DNA from: Paracoccaceae bacterium | Lineage (GTDB): Bacteria > Pseudomonadota > Alphaproteobacteria > Rhodobacterales > Rhodobacteraceae | NCBI GenBank assembly: GCA_022822495.1 | Contig: JAJEBQ010000055.1 | Location: forward strand, 1 to 60,413 | DNA length: 60,413 nucleotides | Direction: 5' to 3' | Shown: piece after piece, positions 27,300 through 34,998 of the stretch | Numbering within the stretch: the stretch's first letter is position 1 | Layout: every line of letters starts with the position of its first letter | Notes under the pieces: generated by a model | Seen by the model: the letters and a program-made list of their open reading frames with translations, nothing else | Told to the model about the DNA's origin: nothing | Database searches by the model: none | Made by a program: the position numbers and the translations under genes

Positions 27300-27463
27300 T
27301 TATCGGCCAAGGATAACATCAGGTCTTTATGTTTTTTTACGGTTTCCTTGATAATTCGTTCCGACCAAGGGGTTACATCTTTCCCCTTGGGAGAATTTTT
27401 GGGTAGCCCGGTTGTTGCGTTGCCCACCTTTTTGAGGTCAATATTGTTTTGTATCTTGCCCAT
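27296..27463 (-). CDS. Small putative antitoxin gene preceding doc
   Basis: A 55-residue, basic, Lys-rich peptide beginning MGKIQNNIDLKKVGN and ending KKHKDLMLSLADK. The ATG at 27463 is preceded by GAGAAAG. Its TGA overlaps the GTG start of doc (GTGA), so the two are surely co-translated. It does not look like Phd, which has a recognisable DNA-binding fold. The C-terminal part (WSERIIKETVKKHKDLMLS) is predicted helical and could insert into the Fic active-site groove as Phd's C-terminus does. The antitoxin role is inferred from position only. Confidence 0.65.
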   Translation of the reverse strand: MGKIQNNIDLKKVGNATTGLPKNSPKGKDVTPWSERIIKETVKKHKDLMLSLADK

Positions 27464-27553
27464 TTTACTTTCTCAATAACAATTTATTTCCTGAGGAGGC
27501 AGTATATAATGTCATCTAGGGTTTAGGCAAGGAATATTCCGTTTTGTCTCCAA

Positions 27554-27817
27554 TCATCCTTGTATTGCCTGTTTAACCTGATGAGGTATTGAGACCCCCG
27601 CCACTCGGTAAAGCAATAAGGCAAACACAAGTTTTAGCTCGTCCCCTTCTTGGTCAAGGCGATTTGGATTATTTTGATGACCCAGGATGTTCCTTACAGC
27701 CCAGGGCAGGGGCACCTTTTTCCATTTATCGGGTTCATTGCTTCCCTTGTATCGTTTCAGGTATTTGTCTTCACCGTTTATGAATTCCTGTATCTTGTCA
27801 ATAGTTTTCTTTGGGAC
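27554..27817 (-). pseudogene. Remnant reading frame without a start codon
   Basis: An 87-residue frame with coding-like composition (TIDKIQEFINGEDKYLKRYK, then VPLPWAVRNILGHQNNPNRL, then ELKLVFALLLYRVAGVSIPHQ). A stop immediately upstream and no ATG, GTG or TTG at the front mean it cannot be translated as it stands. Probably the 3' end of a truncated accessory gene. I do not recognise the family. Confidence 0.35.
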
Positions 27818-28185
27818 TTATATACTTAAGTTGACAAAGCAATGTTTGTGTTCATTTCATACTTCAACGGCATAGCTTCAACTGATGGCAAGGCCGTCAA
27901 CCCATCCAAAATAACTATTTTCCGTATTCCTTTAGTCAGGGTGATTCAAGAGTGGCTTGGTGATGGGTAGAATCCCATGAAGATTGAAATTCAAGTCCCT
28001 AGTAAGTAAACAAAGCATAGCGAATTTCCACGTGTTCTTTTTTGTGTCGAATAAGGAATTGAATTCAAAAAATCGGTGTCTTTAAGTAGCTTATTAGACA
28101 TTTCTTGAAAGCAAGAATGGCAGGACAATCTGGATGATAACACAGTTTCAATCTGAGTGACAACTTATTGACGTGATAATGCACA
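27818..28185. other. Gene-free stretch downstream of the sarcosine oxidase gamma gene
   Basis: No gene recognised. Several short frames exist on both strands but none has a good start and ribosome binding site together. This is the left edge of the accessory patch (IS630 remnant, Doc module, decayed frame) where it meets the minus-strand sarcosine oxidase genes. Confidence 0.4.
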
Positions 28186-28701
28186 TCAGAACTCACCCTC
28201 GAAAATGGTCGCAGAATTTAAACAATCTGTATAATACTGCAAATATGGAGCCTCAACAAAGAGAAAATAACCAGTTTCTGATTTTACCACAATTGAGGTT
28301 TTGCCAAATATCTGGGTGATACATGAAGGTGATGTCAGATTGTGTGCTATTCCCTGTGCGAGTACCATTCTCGTTGCATGCCCTTCAAGTGACAATTGCT
28401 TCCACTGAAAGTCAACGGAAGACATCATAAATCCCCCGTTATGCCACCCATTCTGGACTTCAATTTGTTTCTGCGTTGAAACGAGAACCTTATTCCGGCC
28501 GACTGCCAAGGCAAAGTTTTCTTGAGCAGGACCTTCCATCCCAAGTATAGGAAGGTCCAGGCCAAGATGTCGGAAAGCCGTTTTCAAGTTTCCAGTCACA
28601 AGGAGAGTACCCCTCTGGGGCATCAGTTTTACCCGAAACCCTTCCTTGGAAATAACATTACCTACCCTGATTTCATTCCATGTCCATCGCTTTTCATACA
28701 T
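28186..28701 (-). CDS. soxG: Sarcosine oxidase gamma subunit-like protein
   Basis: A 171-residue protein with the compact GcvT-like fold of heterotetrameric sarcosine oxidase gamma subunits: GTLLVTGNLKTAFRHLGLDLP, FALAVGRNKVLVST and the C-terminal VEAPYLQYYTDCLNSAT. In the intact enzyme gamma helps assemble the complex that oxidises sarcosine to glycine and passes formaldehyde to tetrahydrofolate. Its start overlaps the end of the alpha subunit gene by 8 nt. The beta and delta genes are not in the window. Confidence 0.78.
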   Translation of the reverse strand: MYEKRWTWNEIRVGNVISKEGFRVKLMPQRGTLLVTGNLKTAFRHLGLDLPILGMEGPAQENFALAVGRNKVLVSTQKQIEVQNGWHNGGFMMSSVDFQWKQLSLEGHATRMVLAQGIAHNLTSPSCITQIFGKTSIVVKSETGYFLFVEAPYLQYYTDCLNSATIFEGEF

Positions 28702-31564
28702 TTAAACGATCTCTCTTGATATCGAAAAAACAGGGGTGACAAAGTTCCGCCCGATAAATTTTGTCTTTGTTAAATACGCTAATTCTCTCACCCATTCGGT
28801 TCAAACCATTTTCACAAAGGGCGAGTGCGATGGGGTGATTTAAATTGGGACTGAAATAACTTGACGTGATAAACCCCAAGGATCGTTTTGGACCCGTAGG
28901 GGGGATTAGATGAGCACCAGTTGGAAGTACAAGTTGATCAGAACCTACCATCCTGACTCCAATCAATTGCCTGCGATCAGGCCTTTGTGCCTCAAGAGAA
29001 AAAAGCGATCTTTTTCCGATAAATTCATCTTTTCTTGAGTTCATAGGGCCTGACATCCCTAAATCCTGGGGCATGGTTAATCCATCAGTATCCTTGCCGA
29101 CAAGTATGTACCCCTTTTCAGCCCTTAACAGAGAAGAAGCTTCCAATCCTATACATGAACCTCCCAGTCGGGTCACGAGAGGATAAATGTTCTTCATTAA
29201 ATGAGCCACATGGCCTGAAGGAATTGAAATTTCGTATGAAATTTCCCCCGTAAAACTGACTCGGGCAATTCTAAGGTTGATATCACCTATACGCGTTTCC
29301 AGTAGGGACATGTGAGAAAGTTTCTTGATGAGAGTTTTATCCAGTAATTCAGATGAATAAAGAACCTCAGGAGCTAATGGACCTGCAATCGTCAAGGTTG
29401 ACCAATTGCAAGTTGTATCATGGATAGCGAGGGGAGATGTTAGAAATCTGTCTTGTCTTGCTTCTTCAAGGTTCAACCTTACAGCGTCGACATGGGAGCT
29501 TGAGGCAGAGACAATGTAGCGATTTTCATCCAATTTAATGACAATGCCATCATCCATAATAATGCCATTTTCTGACAACATGAAATTGTATCGAATTTTA
29601 CCAGGTTGCAAGTTCGAAGTACGAATGTAAAAGCAGTAATCAAGGAGCTTCCCGGCATCAGGACCAATGACTTCTATTTTACCCAGAGGTGAGGCATCAA
29701 AAACCACAACTTTTTTCCTTGCAAGTTTGGCTTCGTTTCGTGTGGCAATTAATTCATCACCACTCAAATATTTTGCAGGGCGCAACCAGCCACCATATTC
29801 ACGGAAATCTGCTCCAAGATTTTTATGAAAGGGTTCCAACTCCAATCGTTTCAGAGGATTGAACTTGCTACCATAACATTGACCAGTAATTACATCCAAT
29901 GGGACGGGTACGTAGGGTGGTCTGAAGGTCGTCGTTCCTATGTTTTCAATTGAGTCTCCCGAAAGTTGCGATAAAGCAAAAATGCCTGCCAGGTTTGAAG
30001 TCTTACCTTGGTCAATTGCCATCCCGAGCGTTGTATAGCGTTTCAGGTGTTCAACTTCCGAATACCCCTCATCATAAACAGATTGAATATCGGCTAGGGT
30101 GACATCGTTGAAATAATCAACCCAAATACGATTAGTATTAATTTTGGTTTGTTGTGGTCTAAACGGGAAATGAAAACCTGATTTGCCGCTTTGAGGTAAC
30201 AATTTCTCAATGTCCTTACCTCCACCCGCTCGGTATCCTTCGGCCAATACCTCCATGAGTTCAAAACTTCCATTAGCAGCCCCGACCGTTTGAATGTATG
30301 GAATATTGTTTGCAGGAATCAGTGCATCAGATTGTGAATCCCATTGTAAGTTTCCACCCGCTTGCATCCACAAATGGACTGAGGGTGTAAATCCGCCTGA
30401 AACAAGTAGAGTGTCTGTTTCCAAGCTACGGGAGTTGGTTCTTAGTGCTTCCAATTTTTTTGAACCATGCGCTTCCATAACCTGTTCACCAAGGTGTACA
30501 TTTACTGCTTCTGGAGTGTCGTCCGTAGGATTATCTCTCGCATCAATTAAAGTTACATTGCAACCCGTTTGAACCAATTCCCTGGCAAGGGCATAGGAAG
30601 AATCGTTTCCTGTGGCGATGACAATATTTTGACCTGTCACCACTCCAAATTTCATTAGGTAAAAGTATGCTGCTTCGGCAGACATGATGCCCGGCAAATC
30701 GTTATTGGCAAACCAAAGGGGCCTTTCAATAGCTCCCGAGGCTAAAACCATTCTATCTGCCTTGATTTGCCATAAACGATCTGGACCTTCCGAACACCGT
30801 TCCCAAGCTGCAAAATGCTGGTGATCAAAAACGCCCCAAACGACAGTATTGGTTAGGATTTTCCCCCCAGCAGACAGAATTTTCCCAACAACTTTACTTA
30901 TCCATTCTTGCCAGGGCATATCGAATGATGAGTTGCCCCTCCACTGGAGGGAACCTCCCAATTCAAAACCATCATCAATTAACCATAGGGGTATACCATC
31001 ATCGGCTGCGGCTTCTGCCGCCGCCAACCCTGCAGGGCCACCTCCAACAATCATCAAAGGGCACTGATGGGTTATTTTGACGGGGTGTTGGGCTGTTGGA
31101 TAATTTTCTGGGTCAAGGTACCCAATACCCGCCAATCGTCTGATTAGCGGCTCCCAAAATAACCAATTGGGTGACATAAATGTTTTGTAATAAAAACCAG
31201 GGGGAATAAACTTGCGAAGTAAATCCAATACCCCCAACCAATCCTTTCGAGCGTTTGGCCATGAATTAGAGGACCTTAGAGAGAGGTTATTTGTTAGTGT
31301 TACCAGTGGAGCTCTAAGATTTGGCGTGGTTTTACCGTCTTGGGTAACATCAAAAAAAATATTAGGTTCTTCATTCCCCATCCCCCAGATGCCTCGTGGT
31401 CGATGTCGTTTGAAACTTCTACCAAACAATTTTTCTCCTGATGCCAACAAGGCAGATGCTGCCGTATCACCTTCGAATCCAGAATAGTTCTTGCCATCAA
31501 GTTGGAAGATAAGGGGAGATTTGTGGTCTATTGAGCCTTTACCAGGTGCCCTCCAGCCACTCAT
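28694..31564 (-). CDS. soxA: Sarcosine oxidase alpha subunit
   Basis: A 956-residue subunit in the usual order: an N-terminal domain with EGDTAASALLASGEKLFGRS and FKRHRPRGIWGMGNEEPN, a dinucleotide-binding core with MIVGGGPAGLAAAEAAADDG, and a C-terminal aminomethyltransferase-like folate domain. ATG at 31564 follows GGAGAGAGAACA; an upstream TTG frame contains that ribosome binding site and is rejected. It oxidises sarcosine with the other subunits. The standard soxBDAG order is reduced here to A and G, so it either pairs with beta/delta encoded elsewhere or works in a different complex. Confidence 0.9.
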   Translation of the reverse strand: MSGWRAPGKGSIDHKSPLIFQLDGKNYSGFEGDTAASALLASGEKLFGRSFKRHRPRGIWGMGNEEPNIFFDVTQDGKTTPNLRAPLVTLTNNLSLRSSNSWPNARKDWLGVLDLLRKFIPPGFYYKTFMSPNWLFWEPLIRRLAGIGYLDPENYPTAQHPVKITHQCPLMIVGGGPAGLAAAEAAADDGIPLWLIDDGFELGGSLQWRGNSSFDMPWQEWISKVVGKILSAGGKILTNTVVWGVFDHQHFAAWERCSEGPDRLWQIKADRMVLASGAIERPLWFANNDLPGIMSAEAAYFYLMKFGVVTGQNIVIATGNDSSYALARELVQTGCNVTLIDARDNPTDDTPEAVNVHLGEQVMEAHGSKKLEALRTNSRSLETDTLLVSGGFTPSVHLWMQAGGNLQWDSQSDALIPANNIPYIQTVGAANGSFELMEVLAEGYRAGGGKDIEKLLPQSGKSGFHFPFRPQQTKINTNRIWVDYFNDVTLADIQSVYDEGYSEVEHLKRYTTLGMAIDQGKTSNLAGIFALSQLSGDSIENIGTTTFRPPYVPVPLDVITGQCYGSKFNPLKRLELEPFHKNLGADFREYGGWLRPAKYLSGDELIATRNEAKLARKKVVVFDASPLGKIEVIGPDAGKLLDYCFYIRTSNLQPGKIRYNFMLSENGIIMDDGIVIKLDENRYIVSASSSHVDAVRLNLEEARQDRFLTSPLAIHDTTCNWSTLTIAGPLAPEVLYSSELLDKTLIKKLSHMSLLETRIGDINLRIARVSFTGEISYEISIPSGHVAHLMKNIYPLVTRLGGSCIGLEASSLLRAEKGYILVGKDTDGLTMPQDLGMSGPMNSRKDEFIGKRSLFSLEAQRPDRRQLIGVRMVGSDQLVLPTGAHLIPPTGPKRSLGFITSSYFSPNLNHPIALALCENGLNRMGERISVFNKDKIYRAELCHPCFFDIKRDRLNV

Positions 31565-31597
31565 TGTTCTCTCTCCATGTGTAAGCAAGTCACATTG

Positions 31598-31714
31598 TTA
31601 CCTCATCTTGCGGGAGCGGTGCATATCTTTTTTGGTCAATTCAAACTTACCAACCATTTCTAAAGGTCTTTGGAAATTTTCTCCAGTCAATTCTAGTGAA
31701 TATTTTTCTCTCAA
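31598..31714 (-). CDS. Possible 38-residue leader ORF upstream of soxA
   Basis: A short frame starting at TTG 31714, 5 bases after a good AAGGTG ribosome binding site, and ending TAA 34 bp before the soxA start. The peptide begins MREKYSLELTGENFQR and ends KKDMHRSRKMR. Codon use looks coding-like and no start other than TTG exists, because a stop lies directly upstream. It could be a small protein, a regulatory leader or the tail of a decayed gene. Confidence 0.3.
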   Translation of the reverse strand: MREKYSLELTGENFQRPLEMVGKFELTKKDMHRSRKMR

Positions 31715-31783
31715 TTGGTCACCTTAACATTTTACCCATATTGATATAATTTATAATAATCACAAACAGGACATGATAGGGAA

Positions 31784-32992
31784 ATGACTGCTCAGAAAAA
31801 AATCTTGTTGATTATCGGTGGAGGGATTGCGTCCTACAAATCCCTGGATTTTATCCGTAAACTCAAGGAGAAGAATTTTGAAGTCAAGGGTGTTTTAACC
31901 AAGGCCGGAGAGCAATTCATAACACCTCTTTCTGTAGCTTCGATTACGGGTAATAGTGTCCCCACAGATTTGTTTGACCCAGATAACGAAGCCCATTTCA
32001 GTCATATTGAACTCGCTCGATGGGCCGATTTGATAGTTGTGGCACCTGCCACGGCTGATTTCATCGCGAAAGCAGCCAACGGTTTGGCTAATGATTTGGC
32101 CTCAACTATTCTGTTGGCAGCTACGTCCAGAGTTGTTTTCGCTCCTGCGATGAATGTCAGAATGTGGGAAAATCAGGCAACACAGGACAATATCAGGCAA
32201 CTTGAGTCTTATGGTTATGCATTCATGGGGCCAACTCATGGTTCAATGGCTTGTGGTGAGTATGGAATGGGGAGAATGCTGGAACCACTTGATATGGTTT
32301 CCAAGGTTGAACAAATCCTTCTTCCAATCATCACCAGCAAATTCAAGGCCATTGTAACTTCTGGGCCAACCAGGGAAGCTATAGACCCTGTGAGGTATAT
32401 TTCCAATTTATCATCAGGAAAGCAGGGGAGTGAAATCGCCAATGCACTTTATAACAAGGGCGTGGATGTTGTCTTTGTTACTGGACCGGGGAGTTCTTTA
32501 CCACAGGCGGGTATGGAGATTATTGAAGTTAACTCTGCAGAGGATATGCTTGAAGGGGTTCTGAAGTCCTTACCCGCGGATGTATTTATATCAGCTGCCG
32601 CAGTATCCGACTGGAAGGCTGTTGCGTATTCTGAACAAAAATTGAAAAAGAGCGATCAGGATCAGAATTTACATCTCACATTTGTACAAAACCCGGATAT
32701 ACTTCAAACCATTTCAAAATCGGGTAAAAACAGACCTAAATTGGTTGTTGGATTTGCTGCTGAAACCAATGACTTGAGAAATAATTCCAACCAGAAACTC
32801 ACGCAGAAGGGATGCGATTGGATTTTGGGAAATGATATAGGTGAGGGGACTAACGTAATGGGTGGCGATTATAATCAAATCCTGTTCCTGAACCAAACTG
32901 CTTCAGAAAACTGGCCCAGAATGACAAAAAAAGATGTTGGCGAAAAACTTGCTGATAAAATTCTTGCTTTCCTAAACGATAAAGGGTCTTGA
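31784..32992 (+). CDS. coaBC: Bifunctional phosphopantothenoylcysteine decarboxylase / phosphopantothenate-cysteine ligase
   Basis: A 402-residue fusion for two steps of coenzyme A synthesis. The CoaC half has the flavin fold IGGGIASYKSLDFIRKL, the active-site His in HIELARWADLIVVAPATAD, the APAMN motif and the Cys loop MACGEYGMGRM. The CoaB half has VTSGPTREAIDPVRYISN, SSGKQGSEIA, AAAVSDWK and the Lys-Leu-Lys-Lys segment. ATG at 31784 follows AGGGAA. dut follows within 2 bp, a common alphaproteobacterial pairing. Confidence 0.96.
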   Translation: MTAQKKILLIIGGGIASYKSLDFIRKLKEKNFEVKGVLTKAGEQFITPLSVASITGNSVPTDLFDPDNEAHFSHIELARWADLIVVAPATADFIAKAANGLANDLASTILLAATSRVVFAPAMNVRMWENQATQDNIRQLESYGYAFMGPTHGSMACGEYGMGRMLEPLDMVSKVEQILLPIITSKFKAIVTSGPTREAIDPVRYISNLSSGKQGSEIANALYNKGVDVVFVTGPGSSLPQAGMEIIEVNSAEDMLEGVLKSLPADVFISAAAVSDWKAVAYSEQKLKKSDQDQNLHLTFVQNPDILQTISKSGKNRPKLVVGFAAETNDLRNNSNQKLTQKGCDWILGNDIGEGTNVMGGDYNQILFLNQTASENWPRMTKKDVGEKLADKILAFLNDKGS

Positions 32993-32993
32993 T

Positions 32994-33458
32994 TTGGTAT
33001 CTTTAAGAGTAACAAGATTACCTGAACGTGACCCCTCTGTTGCATTACCCGCAAGGGCCACTCCCCAAGCAGCCGGATTGGACTTGCGTGCTAATCTGGA
33101 TAGGAAAAATCGTGAAAAAGGGCTTGTCCTCAAACCTGGTGAGAGAAAACTGGTCACAACCGGTTTAAGAATAGAACTGCCTCAGGATTATGAGGGTCAA
33201 ATTCGATCAAGGTCAGGCTGGGCCTTAAAGCATGGTATATCCGTTTTGAATTCTCCCGGTACAATTGATAGCGATTATCGAGGTGAAGTTGGAGTGATCC
33301 TTATTAATCATGGAGAAGAAGATTTTCAGGTTTTCCATGGAGACAGAATTGCCCAACTAGTGGTCAGTAAAGTGGTGTCGGCTAGCATTGAGGAAACAAC
33401 AGAGTTATCGCAAACAAAAAGAAGTCAAGGAGGATTTGGTTCAACTGGCAAGCGGTAA
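32994..33458 (+). CDS. dut: Deoxyuridine 5'-triphosphate nucleotidohydrolase (dUTPase)
   Basis: A 154-residue trimeric dUTPase that hydrolyses dUTP to dUMP. All five family motifs are visible: AAGLDLRAN, RSRSGWALKHG, LNSPGTIDSDYRGEVGVILIN, GDRIAQLVV and the C-terminal P-loop-like RSQGGFGSTGKR. The start is TTG at 32994, 1 base after the coaBC stop; no ATG precedes motif 1. It probably shares the coaBC transcript. Confidence 0.95.
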   Translation: MVSLRVTRLPERDPSVALPARATPQAAGLDLRANLDRKNREKGLVLKPGERKLVTTGLRIELPQDYEGQIRSRSGWALKHGISVLNSPGTIDSDYRGEVGVILINHGEEDFQVFHGDRIAQLVVSKVVSASIEETTELSQTKRSQGGFGSTGKR

Positions 33459-33673
33459 TATCATTTATATGAAATGAGACTGTGGAAGTATTCCAGTGCC
33501 TAAGGCGGGAAGTAACTTTTAACTGTTATTTGCCCCTGGCTATGTGTCCTTCCAAGACATTTATTTGTTGTTTTTGGGATTTTCGTTTACAATAAATAGC
33601 CCAAAGGGGCATTTCTTGGTGTATAAATCACCTTTTGAAGAAATCGTTTGAATACTTTCACAGTCTCGGGAGC

Positions 33674-33701
33674 TAATTAATAGAGGTTCCCTTAATTATC
33701 T
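33674..33701. repeat. Left copy of an imperfect direct repeat flanking the HicBA-like pair
   Basis: TAATTAATAGAGGT followed by CCCTT after one base. The same sequence recurs at 34693, about 1.02 kb away in the same orientation, with 14 identical bases and then further partial identity (about 28 bases in all). The two copies bracket the RhuM remnant and the HicB/HicA-like genes, like target-site or att duplications. The region is AT-rich, so chance is not excluded. Confidence 0.45.
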
Positions 33702-33920
33702 ACCAGACAGAAGATGGGCTTGCTCAGATTAACTTGACCACTATCGATGGTACGGTCTCTGGTTAGCGCAGGATGAAATAGCAGACCTGTTCGATAAAGG
33801 CAGGTCACCGTTACAGAGCACATTCAAAACATCCTCTCGGAAGGCGAATTGGACAAAAATTCAGTTTGTCGGAATTTCCGACGAACTGCCAAGGATGGCA
33901 AAGATTACAGTGTTTTACCA
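33677..33920 (+). pseudogene. Frameshifted remnant of a RhuM-family gene
   Basis: Three pieces in different frames reconstruct the start of a RhuM (virulence/phage-related) protein: EVPLIIYQTEDGLAQINLTT then IDGTV; next LAQDEIADLFDKGRS in another frame; then VTEHIQNILSEGELDKNSVC and RNFRRTAKDGKDYSV. In intact RhuM these are contiguous (QTEDG ... GTVWLTQ ... ADLF ... STITEHI ... GELDENSVCREFRHTAADGKTY). At least two frameshifts are needed and the C-terminal two thirds is absent. RhuM genes are common in defence and mobile islands. Confidence 0.72.
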
Positions 33921-34037
33921 GTAATTACTGGTAAGATTAGTACAGTTTTCATCTATAGAATTGACAAGTTTTCTCATTTATACATATATTGTCCCATATA
34001 TTGAATTCGAAATTCAGTATCTTTAAGGAGATGAACA

Positions 34038-34403
34038 ATGGGGTCAAAAAATCAGTATATTTCGGGCACTGAAAAAATAGCTAAAATCGGACTGGATGCA
34101 GAGATTAAGTTTGATACCGTATGTATAAAGGAAACAGGGAAATGGATCGGCCATTGTAAGTCTCTTGGTATTATTGTTGAGGGGGATAGCCTTGATGCGG
34201 TTCATGGTTCCGCCAAGGAATCACTATCATTGTTATTTTATGATTTGATTACCGATGGAGAACTTGAAAGTTTTCTTCATGAGTTTGGTTGGTCCTTAAC
34301 TGAGCCGGTACCTGATGCAGTAGATAAACCCGATCATATACAGGTACCATGGACATTGAGTGCAAGGGAGACATATGAAAATTTCGAGGGAATTTCTGCT
34401 TAA
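34038..34403 (+). CDS. HicB-like antitoxin
   Basis: A 121-residue protein with the HicB degraded-RNase-H-like fold: KFDTVCIKETGKWIGHCKSLGIIVEGDSLDAVHGSAKESLSLLFYDL. The start ATG follows TAAGGAG at ideal spacing. The C-terminal part (SLTEPVPDAVDKPDHIQVPW) may contact the toxin. It overlaps the following small gene by 29 nt. Gene order antitoxin-toxin is the reverse of classical hicAB but is also found. Autoregulation is likely but no operator was identified. Confidence 0.75.
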   Translation: MGSKNQYISGTEKIAKIGLDAEIKFDTVCIKETGKWIGHCKSLGIIVEGDSLDAVHGSAKESLSLLFYDLITDGELESFLHEFGWSLTEPVPDAVDKPDHIQVPWTLSARETYENFEGISA

Positions 34404-34593
34404 TGAGCTCAGAAAATCGGGATACAATTTTAAACGAGAAACAAAAAAAGTAGAGATCTGGAAGCAAAAAGGCCAGACCAAACGTGTTACAATATCTAAG
34501 GGCAATTCTTATGAACCGGAATTTGTCAAAATGGTTTTGCGTCAGGTAGGTAGGTCTGATGAAGACATAAATAAAATCTTATCAGAGAAGTAA
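34375..34593 (+). CDS. HicA-like small protein lacking the catalytic histidine
   Basis: A 72-residue basic protein. MKISREFLLNELRKSGYNFK and the strand KRVTISKGNSYEPEFVKMVL-RQVG match the HicA double-stranded-RNA-binding-like layout. In active HicA toxins a Gly-Ser-His-His segment holds the catalytic His; here the place reads RETKKVEIWK with no His anywhere near. ATG at 34375 follows AAGGGAG; an upstream in-frame GTG at 34360 is less likely. It overlaps the HicB-like gene, so the two form a module. It may be inactive or use another mechanism. Confidence 0.65.
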   Translation: MKISREFLLNELRKSGYNFKRETKKVEIWKQKGQTKRVTISKGNSYEPEFVKMVLRQVGRSDEDINKILSEK

Positions 34594-34692
34594 AGTTTTC
34601 AAGAAGTATTTGTCATATCTGAGCAGCTACGAATCACAACACAAACGAAAATGCCAGGAATTGAGGGTTATTTTTTAAAAATGTGGCCGAAT

Positions 34693-34720
34693 TAATTAAT
34701 AGAGGTGCCCTTTAGTTTCT
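34693..34720. repeat. Right copy of the imperfect direct repeat
   Basis: TAATTAATAGAGGT then CCCTT, same orientation as the copy at 33674-33701. It lies between the HicA-like gene and the Mrr remnant. Confidence 0.45.
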
Positions 34721-34745
34721 GAGCATGAGAAAGCCCTGAAAAAGA

Positions 34746-34844
34746 ATAGTCCTGATAGACGGAAAAGAGCTGGCTCGCCTTATGGTTCGGTATAAAATCG
34801 ACGAAGAGTACTTCGACATGGAAATACCCGAAATTTTGGGATGA
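34746..34844 (+). pseudogene. C-terminal remnant of an Mrr-like restriction endonuclease
   Basis: A 32-codon frame reads IVLIDGKELARLMVRYKIDE then EYFDMEIPEILG before TGA. This resembles the end of Mrr-type restriction enzymes, where the nuclease fold finishes with a V-L-I-D-G-x-x-L-A-x-L-M segment and a short D-x-D-Y-F tail. The residues that normally separate these two parts are deleted. No start and no nuclease catalytic residues remain, so it is a fossil. Confidence 0.6.
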
Positions 34845-34998
34845 ATAATTTAGAATTGGGATTAGCCAATAAATGGAAAACAGAAAAGTTTTGAAGGTAA
34901 ATTGATTCAATCAATTAAAAGTTCTTTAATGATAGGTAAAAATTTTTAACATTTTGTAATGAGATCCGTTGCCTGCATCACATAAAAAAATTTCTGCA

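Larger units (their letters stand above)
33459..34037. other. Intergenic region between dut and the HicB-like gene, holding gene debris
   Basis: No intact gene. It contains the RhuM remnant (33677-33920) and the left direct repeat copy; the rest shows nothing recognisable. The final 60 bases hold an AT-rich promoter-like region and a clear ribosome binding site (AAGGAG) for the HicB-like gene. Confidence 0.5.
34594..34998. other. Intergenic debris between the HicA-like gene and thiF/moeB
   Basis: No intact gene. It contains the right direct-repeat copy and a C-terminal fragment of an Mrr-like nuclease (34746-34844). The remaining sequence up to 34998 is AT-rich and presumably carries the promoter of the ThiF/MoeB gene. 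Confidence 0.5.
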
